Shown piece after piece: positions 24,474 to 36,407 of a stretch of DNA of 64,000 nt. Numbering within the stretch: position 1 is the stretch's first letter; the number at the start of each line of letters is the position of its first letter. Under the pieces are notes generated by a model that had not been told where the DNA came from, ran no database searches, and worked only from the letters and a program-made list of their open reading frames with translations. A program made the position numbers and the translations under genes. The stretch is from Bos javanicus (Eukaryota > Chordata > Mammalia > Artiodactyla > Bovidae), in NCBI RefSeq assembly GCF_032452875.1, contig NW_026893631.1, positions 744,001 through 808,000 of the forward strand, given 5' to 3'.

Positions 24474-27400
24474 TACGTGATCATTGCATGATCAGCCACG
24501 TGATCAGTGCATGATAGCCACGTGATCAGTGCATGATCAGTTACGTGATCAGTGTATGATCAGCCACGTGATCAGTGCATGAGTGCCACGTGATCAGTGC
24601 ATGATCAGTCACGTGACAGTGTGTGATCAGCCACGTGATCAGTGCATGATCAGCCACGTGATCAGTGCATGATAGCCACGTGATCAGTGCATGATCAGTC
24701 ACGTGATCAGTGTATGATCAGCCACGTGATCAGTGCATGATAGCCACGTGATCAGTGCATGATCAGCCACGTGATCAGTGCATGATCAGTCACGTGATCA
24801 GTGCATGATAGCTGCGTGATCAGTGCATGATCAGCCACGTGATCAGTGCATGATAGCCACGTGATCAGTGCATGATCAGTCACGTGATCAGTGCATGATC
24901 AGCCACGTGATCAGTGCATGATCAGCCACGTGATCAGTGCATGATCAGCCACGTGATCAGTGCATGATAGCCACGTGATCAGTGCATGATCAGTCACGTG
25001 ATCAGTGCATGATCAGTCACGTGATCAGTGCATGATCAGCCACGTGATCAGTGCATGATCAGTCACGTGATCAGTGCATGATAGCACGTGATCAGTGCAT
25101 GATCAGCCACGTGATCAGTGCATGATAGCCACGTGATCAGTGCATGATCAGCCACGTGATCAGTGCATGATCAGCCACGTGATCAGTGCATGATAGCCAC
25201 GTGATCAGTGCATGATCAGTCACGTGATCAGTGCATGATCAGGCACGTGATCAGTGCATGATCAGCCACGTGATCAGTGCATGATAGCCACGTGATCAGT
25301 GCATGATCAGTCACGTGATCAGTGCATGATCAGTCACGTGACCAGTACATGGTAGCTACGTGATCATTGCATGATCAGCCACGTGATCAGTGCATGATAG
25401 CCACGTGATCAGTGCATGATCAGTCACGTGATCAGTGCATGATCAGTCACGTGATCAGTGCATGATCAGGCACGTGATCAGTGCATGATCAGCCACGTGA
25501 TCAGTGCATGATAGCCACGTGATCAGTGCATGATCAGTCACGTGATCAGTGCATGATCAGTCACGTGATCAGTGCATGATCAGCCACGTGATCAGTGCAT
25601 GATCAGTCACGTGATCAGTGCATGATCAGTCACGTGATCAGTGCATGTTATCTGCGTGATCAGTGCATGATCAGCCACGTGATCAGTGCATGATAGCCAC
25701 GTGATCAGTGCATGATCAGTCACGTGATCAGTGCATGATCAGTCACGTGATCAGTGCATGATCAGCCACGTGATCAGTGCATGATCAGTCACGTGATCAG
25801 TGCATGATAGCTGCGTGATCATTGCATGATCATTGCATGATCAGCCACGTGAGCAGTGCATGATAGCCACGTGATCAGTGCATGATCAGTGATGATCAGT
25901 CACGTGATCAGTGCATGATCATTTACGTGATCAGTGCATGATCAGTCACGTGACCAGTGCATGGTAGCTACGTGATCATTGCATGATCAGCCACGTGATC
26001 AGTGCATGATAGCCACGTGATCAGTGCATGATCAGTTACGTGAGCAGTGTATGATCAGCCACGTGATCAGTGCATGAGTGCCACGTGATCAGTGCATGAT
26101 CAGTCACGTGACAGTGTGTGATCAGCCACGTGATCAGTGCATGATCAGCCACGTGATCAGTGCATGATAGCCACGTGATCAGTGCATGATCAGTTACGTG
26201 ATCAGTGTATGATCAGCCACGTGATCAGTGCATGATCAGACACGTGATCAGTGCATGATCAGCCACGTGATCAGTGCATGATATCCACGTGATCAGTGCA
26301 TGATCAGTCACGTGATCAGTGTATGATCAGCCACGTGATCAGTGCATGATCAGTCACGTGATCAGTGCATGATCAATTACGTGATCAGTGCATGATCAGT
26401 CACGTGACCAGTACATGGATGCTACGTGATCATTGCATGATCAGCCACGTGATCAGTGCATGATAGCCACGTGATCAGTGCATGATCAGTCACGTGATCA
26501 GTGCATGATCAGTCACTGATCAGTGCATGATCATTTACGTGATCAGTGCATGATCAGTCACGTGATCAGTGCATGATAGCCACGTGATCAGTGCATGATC
26601 AGCCACGTGATCAGTGCATGATAGCCACGTGATCAGTGCATGATCAGTCACGTGATCAGTGCATGATCAGCCACGTGATCAGTGCATGATGCCACGTGAT
26701 CAGTGCATGATCAGTCACGTGATCAGTGCATGATCAGCCACGTGATCAGTGCATGATAGCCACGTGATCAGTGCATGATCAGTCACGTGATCAGTGCATG
26801 ATCAGTCACGTGATCAGTGCATGATCAGCCACGTGATCAGTGCATGATCAGTCACGTGACCAGTGCATGATAGCTACGTGATCAGTGCATGATCAGCCAC
26901 GTGATCAGTGCATGATAGCCACGTGATCAGTGCATGATCAGCCACGTGATCAGTGCATGATCAGTCACGTGATCAGTGCATGATCAGCCACGTGATCAGT
27001 GCATGATAGCCACGTGATCAGTGCATGATCAGCCACGTGATCAGTGCATGATCAGCCACGTGATCAGTGCATGATAGCCACGTGATCAGTGCATGATCAG
27101 TCACGTGATCAGTGCATGATCAGTCACGTGATCAGTGCATGATCAGCCACGTGATCAGTGCATGATAGCCACGTGATCAGTGCATGATCAGTCACGTGAT
27201 CAGTGCATGATCAGTCACGTGACAGTACATGTAGCTACGTGATCAGTGCATGATCAGCCACGTGATCAGTGCATGATAGCCACGTGATCAGTGCATGATC
27301 AGTCACGTGATCAGTGCATGATCAGCCACGTGATCAGTGCATGATCAGCCACGTGATCAGTGCATGATCAGTCACGTGATCAGTGCATGGTAGCTACGTG

Positions 27401-28304
27401 ATCAGTGCATGATCAGCCACGTGATCAGTGCATGATAGCCACGTGATCAGTGCATGATCAGTCACGTGATCAGTGTATGATCAGCCACGTGATCAGTGCA
27501 TGATCAGTCACGTGATCAGTGCATGATCAATTACGTGATCAGTGCATGATCAGTCACGTGATCAGTGCATGATAGCCACGTGATCAGTGCATGATCAGCC
27601 ACGTGATCAGTGCATGATCAGTCACGTGATCAGTGCATGATCAGTCACGTGATCAGTGCATGATCAGTCACGTGATCAGTGCATGATCAGTCACGTGATC
27701 AGTGCATGATAGCCACGTGATCAGTGCATGATCAGCCACGTGATCAGTGCATGATAGCCACTGATCAGTGCATGATCAGCCACGTGATCAGTGCATGATA
27801 GCCACGTGATCAGTGCATGATCAGCCACGTGATCAGTGCATGATCAGTCACGTGATCAGTGCATGATCAGTCACGTGATCAGTGCATGATCAGCCACGTG
27901 ATCAGTGCATGATAGCCACGTGATCAGTGCATGATCAGTCACGTGATCAGTGCATGATCAGTCACGTGATCAGTGCATGGAGCTGCGTGATCAGTGCATG
28001 ATCAGCCACGTGATCAGTGCATGATAGCCACGTGATCAGTGCATGATCAGTCACGTGATCAGTGCATGATAGCCACGTGATCAGTGCATGATCAGCCACG
28101 TGATCAGTGCATGATAGCCACGTGATCAGTGCATGATCAGCCACGTGATCAGTGCATGATCAATTACGTGATCAGTGCATGATCAGTCACGTGATCAGTG
28201 CATGATAGCTACGTGATCAGTGCATGATCAGCCACGTGATCAGTGCATGATAGCCACGTGATCAGTGCATGATAGCCACGTGATCAGTGCATGATCAGTC
28301 ACGT

Positions 28305-28528
28305 GATACGTGTGTGATCAGCCACGTGATCAGTGCATGATATCCACGTGATCAGTGCATGATAGCCACGTGATCAGTGCATGATAGCCACGTGATCAGT
28401 GCATGATCAGTCACGTGATACGTGTGTGATCAGCCACGTGATCAGTGCATGATGAGCCACGTGATCAGTGCAGGATCAATTACGTGATCAGTGCATGATC
28501 AGTCACGTGACCAGTACATGGTTGCTAC
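28305..28528 (+). repeat. 112-bp local duplication (GATACGTGTGTG)
   Basis: A damaged unit, GATACGTGTGTGATCAG, occurs at 28305 and again at 28417, 112 bp apart. That distance fits five units (23+22+22+22+23). A similar pair with GATCGTGTG sits at 33012 and 33122, and single GATACGTGTGTG copies lie near 39107, 41209 and 58840. Confidence 0.75.
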
Positions 28529-29104
28529 GTGATCATTGCATGATCAGCCACGTGAGCAGTGCATGATAGCCACGTGATCAGTGCATGATCAGTCACGTGA
28601 TCAGTACATGATCAGTCACGTGAACAGTGCATGATCATTTACGTGATCAGTGCATGATCAGTCACGTGACCAGTATATGGTAGCTACGTGATCATTGCAT
28701 GATCAGCCACGTGAGCAGTGCATGATAGCCACGTGATGTGTGCATGATCAGCCACGTGAGCAGTGCATGATCAGCCACGTGATCAGTGCATGATCAGCCA
28801 CGTGATCAGTGCATGATCAGCCACGTGATCAGTGCATGATAGCCACGTGATCAGTGCATGATCAGCCACGTGATCAGTGCATGATCAGCCACGTGATCAG
28901 TGCATGATAGCCACGTGATCAGTGCATGATCAGTTACGTGATCAGTGCATGATCAGCCACGTGATCAGTGCATGGTCAGACACGTGAACAGTGTATGATC
29001 AGCCACGTGATCAGTGCATGATATCCAAGTGATCAGTGCATGATCAATCACGTGATCAGTGTATGATCAGCCACGTGAACAGTGCATGCTCAGTCACGTG
29101 ATCA

Positions 29105-29347
29105 GGGCCTGCTGAGCTGCGTGATTACTGTCTGCTCATCTGCTTGACAATTGCCAGCTGAGCTGCACGATTCCTGCCTGTCATCTGCTTGACAATTGCC
29201 AGCTGTGCTGCGTAATTCCTGCCTGCTCAGCTGCTTGATTATTGCCAGCTGAGCAGCATGATTCCTCACAGCTGAGTTCCATGATTATTGCCTGCTGACT
29301 GTTTGATTCGTGCCTACTCAGCTCTTTGTTTATTGCCTCCAGAGGCA
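29105..29347 (+). repeat. Divergent block 9, type I (243 bp)
   Basis: Standard type I block and right flank. Its left neighbourhood (CCAAGTG, CAATCACG) is shared with blocks 3 and 12, and its right side (GATTGCTACGTG) with blocks 5, 7 and 12. Confidence 0.94.
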
Positions 29348-31332
29348 CATGATCAGTGTATGATAGCAAACATGATCAGCGCATGATCAGTCACATGATC
29401 AGCGCCATTAAGTCACGTGATCACTACATGATAGTCATGTGATCAGTCCATGCTCAGTCACGGTATCAGTGCATGATCAGCCACGTGATCAGTGCATGAT
29501 AGCCACGTGATCAGTGCATGATCAGCCACGTGATCAGTGCATGATCAGTCACGTGATCAGTGCATGATTGCTACGTGATCAGTGCATGATCAGTCACGTG
29601 ATCAGTGCATGATCAGGCACGTGATCAGTGCATGATCAGCCACGTGATCAGTGCATGATAGCCACGTGATCAGTGCATGATCAGTCACGTGATCAGTGCA
29701 TGATCAGTCACGTGACCAGTACATGGTAGCTACATGATCATTGCATGATCAGCCACGTGAGTAGTGCATGATAGCCACGTGATCAGTGCATGATCAGTCA
29801 CGTGATCAGTGCATGATCAGTCATGTGATCAGTGCATGATCAGGCACGTGATCAGTGCATGATCAGCCACGTGATCAGTGCATGATAGCCACGTGATCAG
29901 TGCATGATCAGTCACGTGATCAGTGCATGATCAGCCACGTGATCAGTGCATGATAGCCACGTGATCAGTGCATGATCAGTCACGTGATCAGTGTGATCAG
30001 CCACGTGATCAGTGCATGATCAGTCACGTGATCAGTGCATGATCAGTCACGTGATCAGTGCATGATCAGCCACGTGATCAGTGCATGATCAGTCACGTGA
30101 TCAGTGCATGATAGCTGCGTGATCAGTGCATGATCAGCCACGTGATCAGTGCATGATAGCCACGTGATCAGTGCATGATCAGCCACGTGATCAGTGCATG
30201 ATCAGCCACGTGATCAGTGCATGATAGCCACGTGATCAGTGCATGATCAGTCACGTGATCAGTGCATGATCAGTCACGTGATCAGTGCATGATCAGCCAC
30301 GTGATCAGTGCATGATCAGCCACGTGATCAGTGCATGATCAATTACGTGATCAGTGCATGATCAGTCACGTGATCAGTGCATGGTAGCTACGTGATCAGT
30401 GCATGATCAGCCACGTGATCAGTGCATGATAGCCACGTGATCAGTGCATGATCAGCCACGTGATCAGTGCATGATCAGTCACGTGATCAGTGCATGATCA
30501 GTCACGTGATCAGTGCATGATCAGCCACGTGATCAGTGCATGATCAGCCACGTGATCAGTGCATGATCAGTCACGTGATCAGTGCATGATCAGCCACGTG
30601 ATCAGTGCATGATAGCCACGTGATCAGTGCATGATCAGTCACGTGATCAGTGCATGATCAGTCACGTGATCAGTGCATGATCAGTCACGTGATCAGTGCA
30701 TGATCAGCCACGTGATCAGTGCATGATAGCCACGTGATCAGTGCATGATCAGTCACGTGATCAGTGCATGATCAGTCACGTGATCAGTGCATGATCAGCC
30801 ACGTGATCAGTGCATGATCAGCCACGTGATCAGTGCATGATCAGTCACGTGATCAGTGCATGATCAGTCACGTGATCAGTGCATGATAGCTGCGTGATCA
30901 GTGCATGATCAGCCACGTGATCAGTGCATGATAGCCACGTGATCAGTGCATGATCAGTCACGTGATCAGTGCATGATCAGTCACGTGATCAGTGCATGAT
31001 CAGTCACGTGATCAGTGCATGATCAGCCACGTGATCAGTGCATGATCAGTCACGTGATCAGTGCATGATAGCACGTGATCAGTGCATGATCAGTCCCGTG
31101 ATCAGTGCATGATCAGCCACGTGATCAGTGCATGATAGCCACGTGATCAGTGCATGATCAGTCACGTGATCAGTGCATGATCAGCCACGTGATCAGTGCA
31201 TGATCAGCCACGTGATCAGTGCATGATCAGCCACGTGATCAGTGCATGATAGCCACGTGATCAGTGCATGATCAGTCACGTGATCAGTGTATGATCAGCC
31301 ACGTGAACAGTGCATGCTCAGTCACGTGATCA
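29348..31332 (+). repeat. Satellite stretch between blocks 9 and 10
   Basis: Main array after the type I flank. One unit has lost GCAT (CAGTGTGATCAGCC near 29991). A GATAGCACGTG / CCCGTG pair lies near 31068-31098. Nothing else was seen. Confidence 0.92.
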
Positions 31333-31571
31333 GGGCCTGCTGAGCTGCGTGATTACTGTCTGCTCATCTGCTTGACAATTGCCAGCTGAGCTGCACGATT
31401 CCTGCCTGTCATCTGCTTGACAATTGCCACCTGTGCTGCATAATTCCTGCCTGCTCATCTGCTTGATTATTGCCAGCTGAGCAGCATGATTTCTCAGAGC
31501 TGAGTTCCATGATTATTGCCTGCTGACTGATTCGTGCCTACTCAGCTCTGTGTTCATTGCCTCCAGAGGCA
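31333..31571 (+). repeat. Divergent block 10, type II (239 bp)
   Basis: Type II block with the 4-bp deletion in unit 9, GCATAATTCC, CCACCTGTGC and a private CTCTGTGTTC. Its flank begins ATACCAAACATG but returns to ordinary units sooner than other type II copies, without GATAAGCC. Confidence 0.92.
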
Positions 31572-32328
31572 CATGATCAGTGTATGATACCAAACATGAT
31601 CAGTGCATGATCAGTCACATGATCAGTGCATGATCAGTCACGTGATCAGTGCATGATAGCCACGTGATCAGTGCATGATCAGCCACGTGATCAGTGCATG
31701 ATCAGTCACGTGATCAGTGCATGATCAGCCACGTGATCAGTGCATGATAGCCACGTGATCAGTGCATGATCAGCCACGTGATCAGTGCATGATCAGTCAC
31801 GTGATCAGTGCATGATCAGCCACGTGATCAGTGCATGATCAGTCACGTGATCAGTGCATGATCAGCCAATGATCAGTGCATGATAGCCACGTGATCAGTG
31901 CATGATCAGTCACGTGATCAGTGCATGATCAGTCACGTGATCAGTGCATGATCAGCCACGTGATCAGTGCATGATCAGTCATGTGTCAGTGCATGATAGC
32001 CCGTGATCAGTGCATGATCAGTCCCGTGATGATGCATGATCAGCCACGTGATCAGTGCATGATAGCCACGTGATCAGTGCATGATCAGTCACGTGATCAG
32101 TGCATGATCAGTCACGTGATCAGTGCATGATAGCCACGTGATCAGTGCATGATCAGTTACGTGATCAGTGCATGATCAGTCACGTGATCAGTGCATGATC
32201 AGCCACGTGATCAGTGCATGATCAGCCACGTGATCAGTGCATGATCAGTCACGTGATCAGTGCATGATCAGTCACGTGATCAGTGTATGATCAGCCACGT
32301 GAACAGTGCATGCTCAGTCACGTGATCA
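31572..32328 (+). repeat. Satellite stretch between blocks 10 and 11
   Basis: 757 bp of main array, the second-shortest inter-block interval. It has CAGCCAATGATC near 31862 and a damaged TCATGTGTCAG / GCCCGTG / CCCGTGATGATGC cassette from 31979. Confidence 0.92.
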
Positions 32329-32564
32329 GGGCCTGCTGAGCTGCGTGATTACTGTCTGCTCATCTGCTTGACAATTGCCAGCTGAGCTGCACGATTCCTG
32401 CCTGTCATCTGCTTGACAATTGCCAGCTGTGCTGCATAATTCCTGCCTGCTCAGCTGCTTGATTATTGCCAGCTGAGCAGCATGATTTCTCAGAGCTGAG
32501 TTCCATGATTATTGCCTGACTGATTCCTGCCTACTCAGCTCTTTGTTCATTGCCTCCAGAGGCA
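32329..32564 (+). repeat. Divergent block 11, type II (236 bp)
   Basis: Type II block with a further 3-bp loss (TTGCCTGACTGATTCC near 32513 for TTGCCTGCTGACTG). It shares GACTGATTCC and CACCAAACATG with block 2, so 2 and 11 are close relatives about 30 kb apart. Confidence 0.92.
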
Positions 32565-34398
32565 CATGATCAGTGTATGACACCAAACATGATCAGCACA
32601 TGATCAGTCACATGATCAGTGCATGATAAGCCACGTGATCAGTGCATGATCAGTTACGTGATCAGTGCATGATCAGTCATGTGATCAGTGCATGTAGCTG
32701 CGTGATCAGTGCATGATCAGCCACGTGATCAGTGCATGATCAGCCACGTGATCAGTGCATGATCAGTCACGTGATCAGTGCATGATCAGCCACGTGATCA
32801 GTGCATGATCAGTCACGTGATCAGTGCATGATAGCTACGTGATCAGTGCATGATCAGCCACGTGATCAGTGCATGATAGCCACGTGATCAGTGCATGATC
32901 AGTCACGTGATCAGTGCATGATCAGCCACGTGATCAGTGCATGATATCAGTGCATGATAGCCACGTGATCAGTGCATGATAGCCACGTGATCAGTGCATG
33001 ATCAGTCACGTGATCGTGTGATCAGCCACGTGATCAGTGCATGATATCCACGTGATCAGTGCATGATAGCCACGTGATCAGTGCATGATCAGTCACGTGA
33101 TCAGTGCATGATCAGTCACGTGATCGTGTGTGATCAGCCACGTGATCAGTGCATGATGAGCCACGTGATCAGTGCATGATCAATTACGTGATCAGTGCAT
33201 GATCAGTCACGTGACCAGTACATGGTTGCTACGTGATCGTTGCATGATCAGCCACGTGAGCAGTGCATGATAGCCACGTGATCAGTGCATGATCAGTCAC
33301 GTGATCAGTGCATGATCAGTCACGTGATCAGTGCATGATCATTTACGTGATCAGTGCATGATCAGTCACGTGACCAGTATATGGTAGCTACGTGATCATT
33401 GCATGACAGCCACGTGATCAGTGCATGATAGCCACGTGATCAGTGCATGATCAGTTACGTGATCAGTGTATGATCAGCCACGTGATCAGTGCATGAGTGC
33501 CACGTGATCAGTGCATGATAGTCACGTGACAGTGTGTGATCAGCCACGTGATCAGTGCATGATCAGCCACGTGATCAGTGCATGATCAGCCACGTGATCA
33601 GTGCATGATCAGCCACGTGATCAGTGCATGATCAGCCACGTGATCAGTGCATGATCAGCCACGTGATCAGTGCATGATCAGTCACGTGATCAGTGCATGA
33701 TCAGTCACGTGATCAGTGCATGATCAGCCACGTGATCAGTGCATGATAGCCACGTGATCAGTGCATGATCAGTCACGTGATCAGTGCATGATCAGTCACG
33801 TGACCAGTACATGGTAGCTACGTGATCATTGCATGATCAGCCACGTGATCAGTGCATGATAGCCACGTGATCAGTGCATGATCAGTCACGTGATCAGTGC
33901 ATGATCAGTCACGTGATCAGTGCATGATAGCCACGTGATCAGTGCATGATCAGTCACGTGATCAGTGCATGATCAGCCACGTGATCAGTGCATGATCAGT
34001 CACGTGATCAGTGCATGATCAGCCACGTGATCAGTGCATGATAGCCACGTGATCAGTGCATGATCAGTCACGTGATCAGTGCATGATCAGCCACGTGATC
34101 AGTGCATGATCAGTCACGTGATCAGTGCATGATCAGTCACGTGATCAGTGCATGATAGCCACGTGATCAGTGCATGATCAGCCACGTGATCAGTGCATGA
34201 TCAGCCACGTGATCAGTGCATGATCAGTTACGTGATCAGTGTATGATCAGCCACGTGATCAGTGCATGGTCAGACACGTGAACAGTGTATGATCAGCCAC
34301 GTGATCAGTGCATGATATCCAAGTGATCAGTGCATGATCAATCACGTGATCAGTGTATGATCAGCCACGTGAACAGTGCATGCTCAGTCACGTGATCA
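32565..34398 (+). repeat. Satellite stretch between blocks 11 and 12
   Basis: Main array. It contains GATCGTGTG at 33012 and 33122, the ACATGGTTGCTACG variant near 33222, TATATGGTAGC near 33379, and TATCCAAGTG plus CAATCACG just before block 12. No gene was seen. Confidence 0.92.
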
Positions 34399-34641
34399 GG
34401 GCCTGCTGAGCTGCGTGATTACTGTCTGCTCATCTGCTTGACAATTGCCAGCTGAGCTGCATGATTCCTGCCTGTCATCTGCTTGACAATTGCCAGCTGT
34501 GCTGCGTAATTCCTGCCTGCTCAGCTGCTTGATTATTGCCAGCTGAGCAGCATGATTCCTCACAGCTGAGTTCCATGATTATTGCCTGCTGACTGTTTGA
34601 TTCATGCCTACTCAGCTCTTTGTTTATTGCCTCCAGAGGCA
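34399..34641 (+). repeat. Divergent block 12, type I (243 bp)
   Basis: Standard type I block and flank, with GCATGATTCC in unit 3 and GATTCATGCC in unit 9 (most copies have GATTCGTGCC). The second change is a CpG-to-CpA change. Confidence 0.94.
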
Positions 34642-36164
34642 CATGATCAGTGTATGATAGCAAACATGATCAGCGCATGATCAGTCACATGATCAGCGCC
34701 ATTAAGTCACGTGATCACTACATGATAGTCATGTGATCAGTCCATGCTCAGTCACGGTATCAGTGCATGATCAGCCACGTGATCAGTGCATGATCAGCCA
34801 CGTGATCAGTGCATGATCAGCCACGTGATCAGTGCATGATCAGTCACGTGATCAGTGCATGATTGCTACGTGATCAGTGCATGATCAGTCACGTGATCAG
34901 TGCATGATCAGGCAGTGATCAGTGCATGATCAGCCACGTGATCAGTGCATGATAGCCACGTGATCAGTGCATGATCAGTCACGTGATCAGTGCATGATCA
35001 GTCACGTGACCAGTACATGGTAGCTACGTGATCATTGCATGATCAGCCACGTGATAGTGCATGATAGCCACGTGATCAGTGCATGATCAGTCACGTGATC
35101 AGTGCATGATCAGTCACGTGATCAGTGCATGATCAGCCACGTGATCAGTGCATGATAGCCACGTGATCAGTGCATGATCAGTCACGTGATCAGTGCATGA
35201 TCAGTCACGTGATCAGTGCATGATCAGCCACGTGATCAGTGCATGATCAGCCACGTGATCAGTGCATGATCAGTCACGTGATCAGTGCATGATAGCTGCG
35301 TGATCAGTGCATGATCAGCCACGTGATCAGTGCATGATAGCCACGTGATCAGTGCATGATCAGTCACGTGATCAGTGCATGATCAGCCACGTGATCAGTG
35401 CATGATCAGCCACGTGATCAGTGCATGATCAGCCACGTGATCAGTGCATGATAGCCACGTGATCAGTGCATGATCAGTCACGTGATCAGTGCATGATCAG
35501 TCACGTGATCAGTGCATGATCAGCCACGTGATCAGTGCATGATCAGTCACGTGATCAGTGCATGGTAGCCACGTGATCAGTGCATGATCAGCCACGTGAT
35601 CAGTGCATGATAGCCACGTGATCAGTGCATGATAGCCACGTGATCAGTGCATGATCAGTCACGTGATCAGTATGATCAGCCACGTGATCAGTGCATGATA
35701 GCCACGTGATCAGTGCATGATCAGCCACGTGATCAGTGCATGATAGCCACGTGATCAGTGCATGATAGCCACGTGATCAGTGCATGATCAGTCACGTGAT
35801 CAGTGCATGATCAGTCACGTGATCAGTGCATGATCAGCCACGTGATCAGTGCATGATCAGTCATGTATCAGTGCATGATAGCGCCATGATCAGTGCATGA
35901 TCAGTCCCGTGATCAGTGCATGATCAGCCACGTGATCAGTGCATGATAGCCACGTGATCAGTGCATGATCAGTCACGTGATCAGTGCATGATCAGCCACG
36001 TGATCAGTGCATGATCAGCCACGTGATCAGTGCATACAGTTACGTGATCAGTGCATGATCAGCCACGTGATCAGTGCATGATAGCCACGTGATCAGTGCA
36101 TGATCATTCACGTGATCAGTGTATGATCAGCCACGTGAACAGTGCATGCTCAGTCACGTGATCA
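34642..36164 (+). repeat. Satellite stretch between blocks 12 and 13
   Basis: Main array. It holds a CAGGCAGTGATC unit that lost ACGT or CGTG near 34911, an AGTATGATCAG unit near 35671, and the TCATGTATCAG / GCGCCATGATC / CCCGTG cassette from 35861. GATCATTCACG near 36104 leads into block 13. Confidence 0.92.
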
Positions 36165-36407
36165 GGGCCTGCTGAGCTGCGTGATTACTGTCTGCTCATC
36201 TGCTTGACAATTGCCAGCTGAGCTGCACGATTCCTGCCTGTCATCTGCTTGACAATTGCCAGCTGTGCTGCGTAATTCCTGCCTGCTCAGCTGCTTGATT
36301 ATTGCCAGCTGAGCAGCATGATTCCTCACAGCTGAGTTCCATGATTATTGCCTGCTGACTGTTTGATTCGTGCCTACTCAGCTCTTTGTTTATTGCCTCC
36401 AGAGGCA
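36165..36407 (+). repeat. Divergent block 13, type I (243 bp)
   Basis: Standard type I block and flank. The variant CACCTGATGGGTG lies 557 bp after its start, exactly as in block 3, so the two neighbourhoods share a recent origin although 33 kb apart. Confidence 0.94.

Larger units (their letters stand above)
22077..26194 (+). repeat. 4.4-kb tandem duplication, right copy
   Basis: Counterpart of 17661-21773. Markers lie at 24466, 25646, 25812, 26111 and 26192. The next expected block, near 26493, is absent, so the repeat pattern breaks after about 26.2 kb. Confidence 0.88.
22320..29104 (+). repeat. Long satellite stretch between blocks 8 and 9
   Basis: 6.8 kb of main array. Perfect seven-unit repeats lie at 22998-23315 and 24315-24473. 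A 112-bp local duplication is marked by GATACGTGTGTG at 28305 and 28417. The right end carries TATCCAAGTG near 29028 and GATCAATCACG. The only open frame is a GTG-started minus-strand run at 27962-28144, an arithmetic effect of alternating 22- and 23-bp units. Confidence 0.92.

Noticed and set aside
27962..28144. Minus-strand open frame of 60 codons in the array, with similar ones at 52318-52569, 52725-52931 and 54810-55016.
   Set aside because: GTG start, wholly made of satellite units, explained by 22+23 bp alternation. Not a gene.
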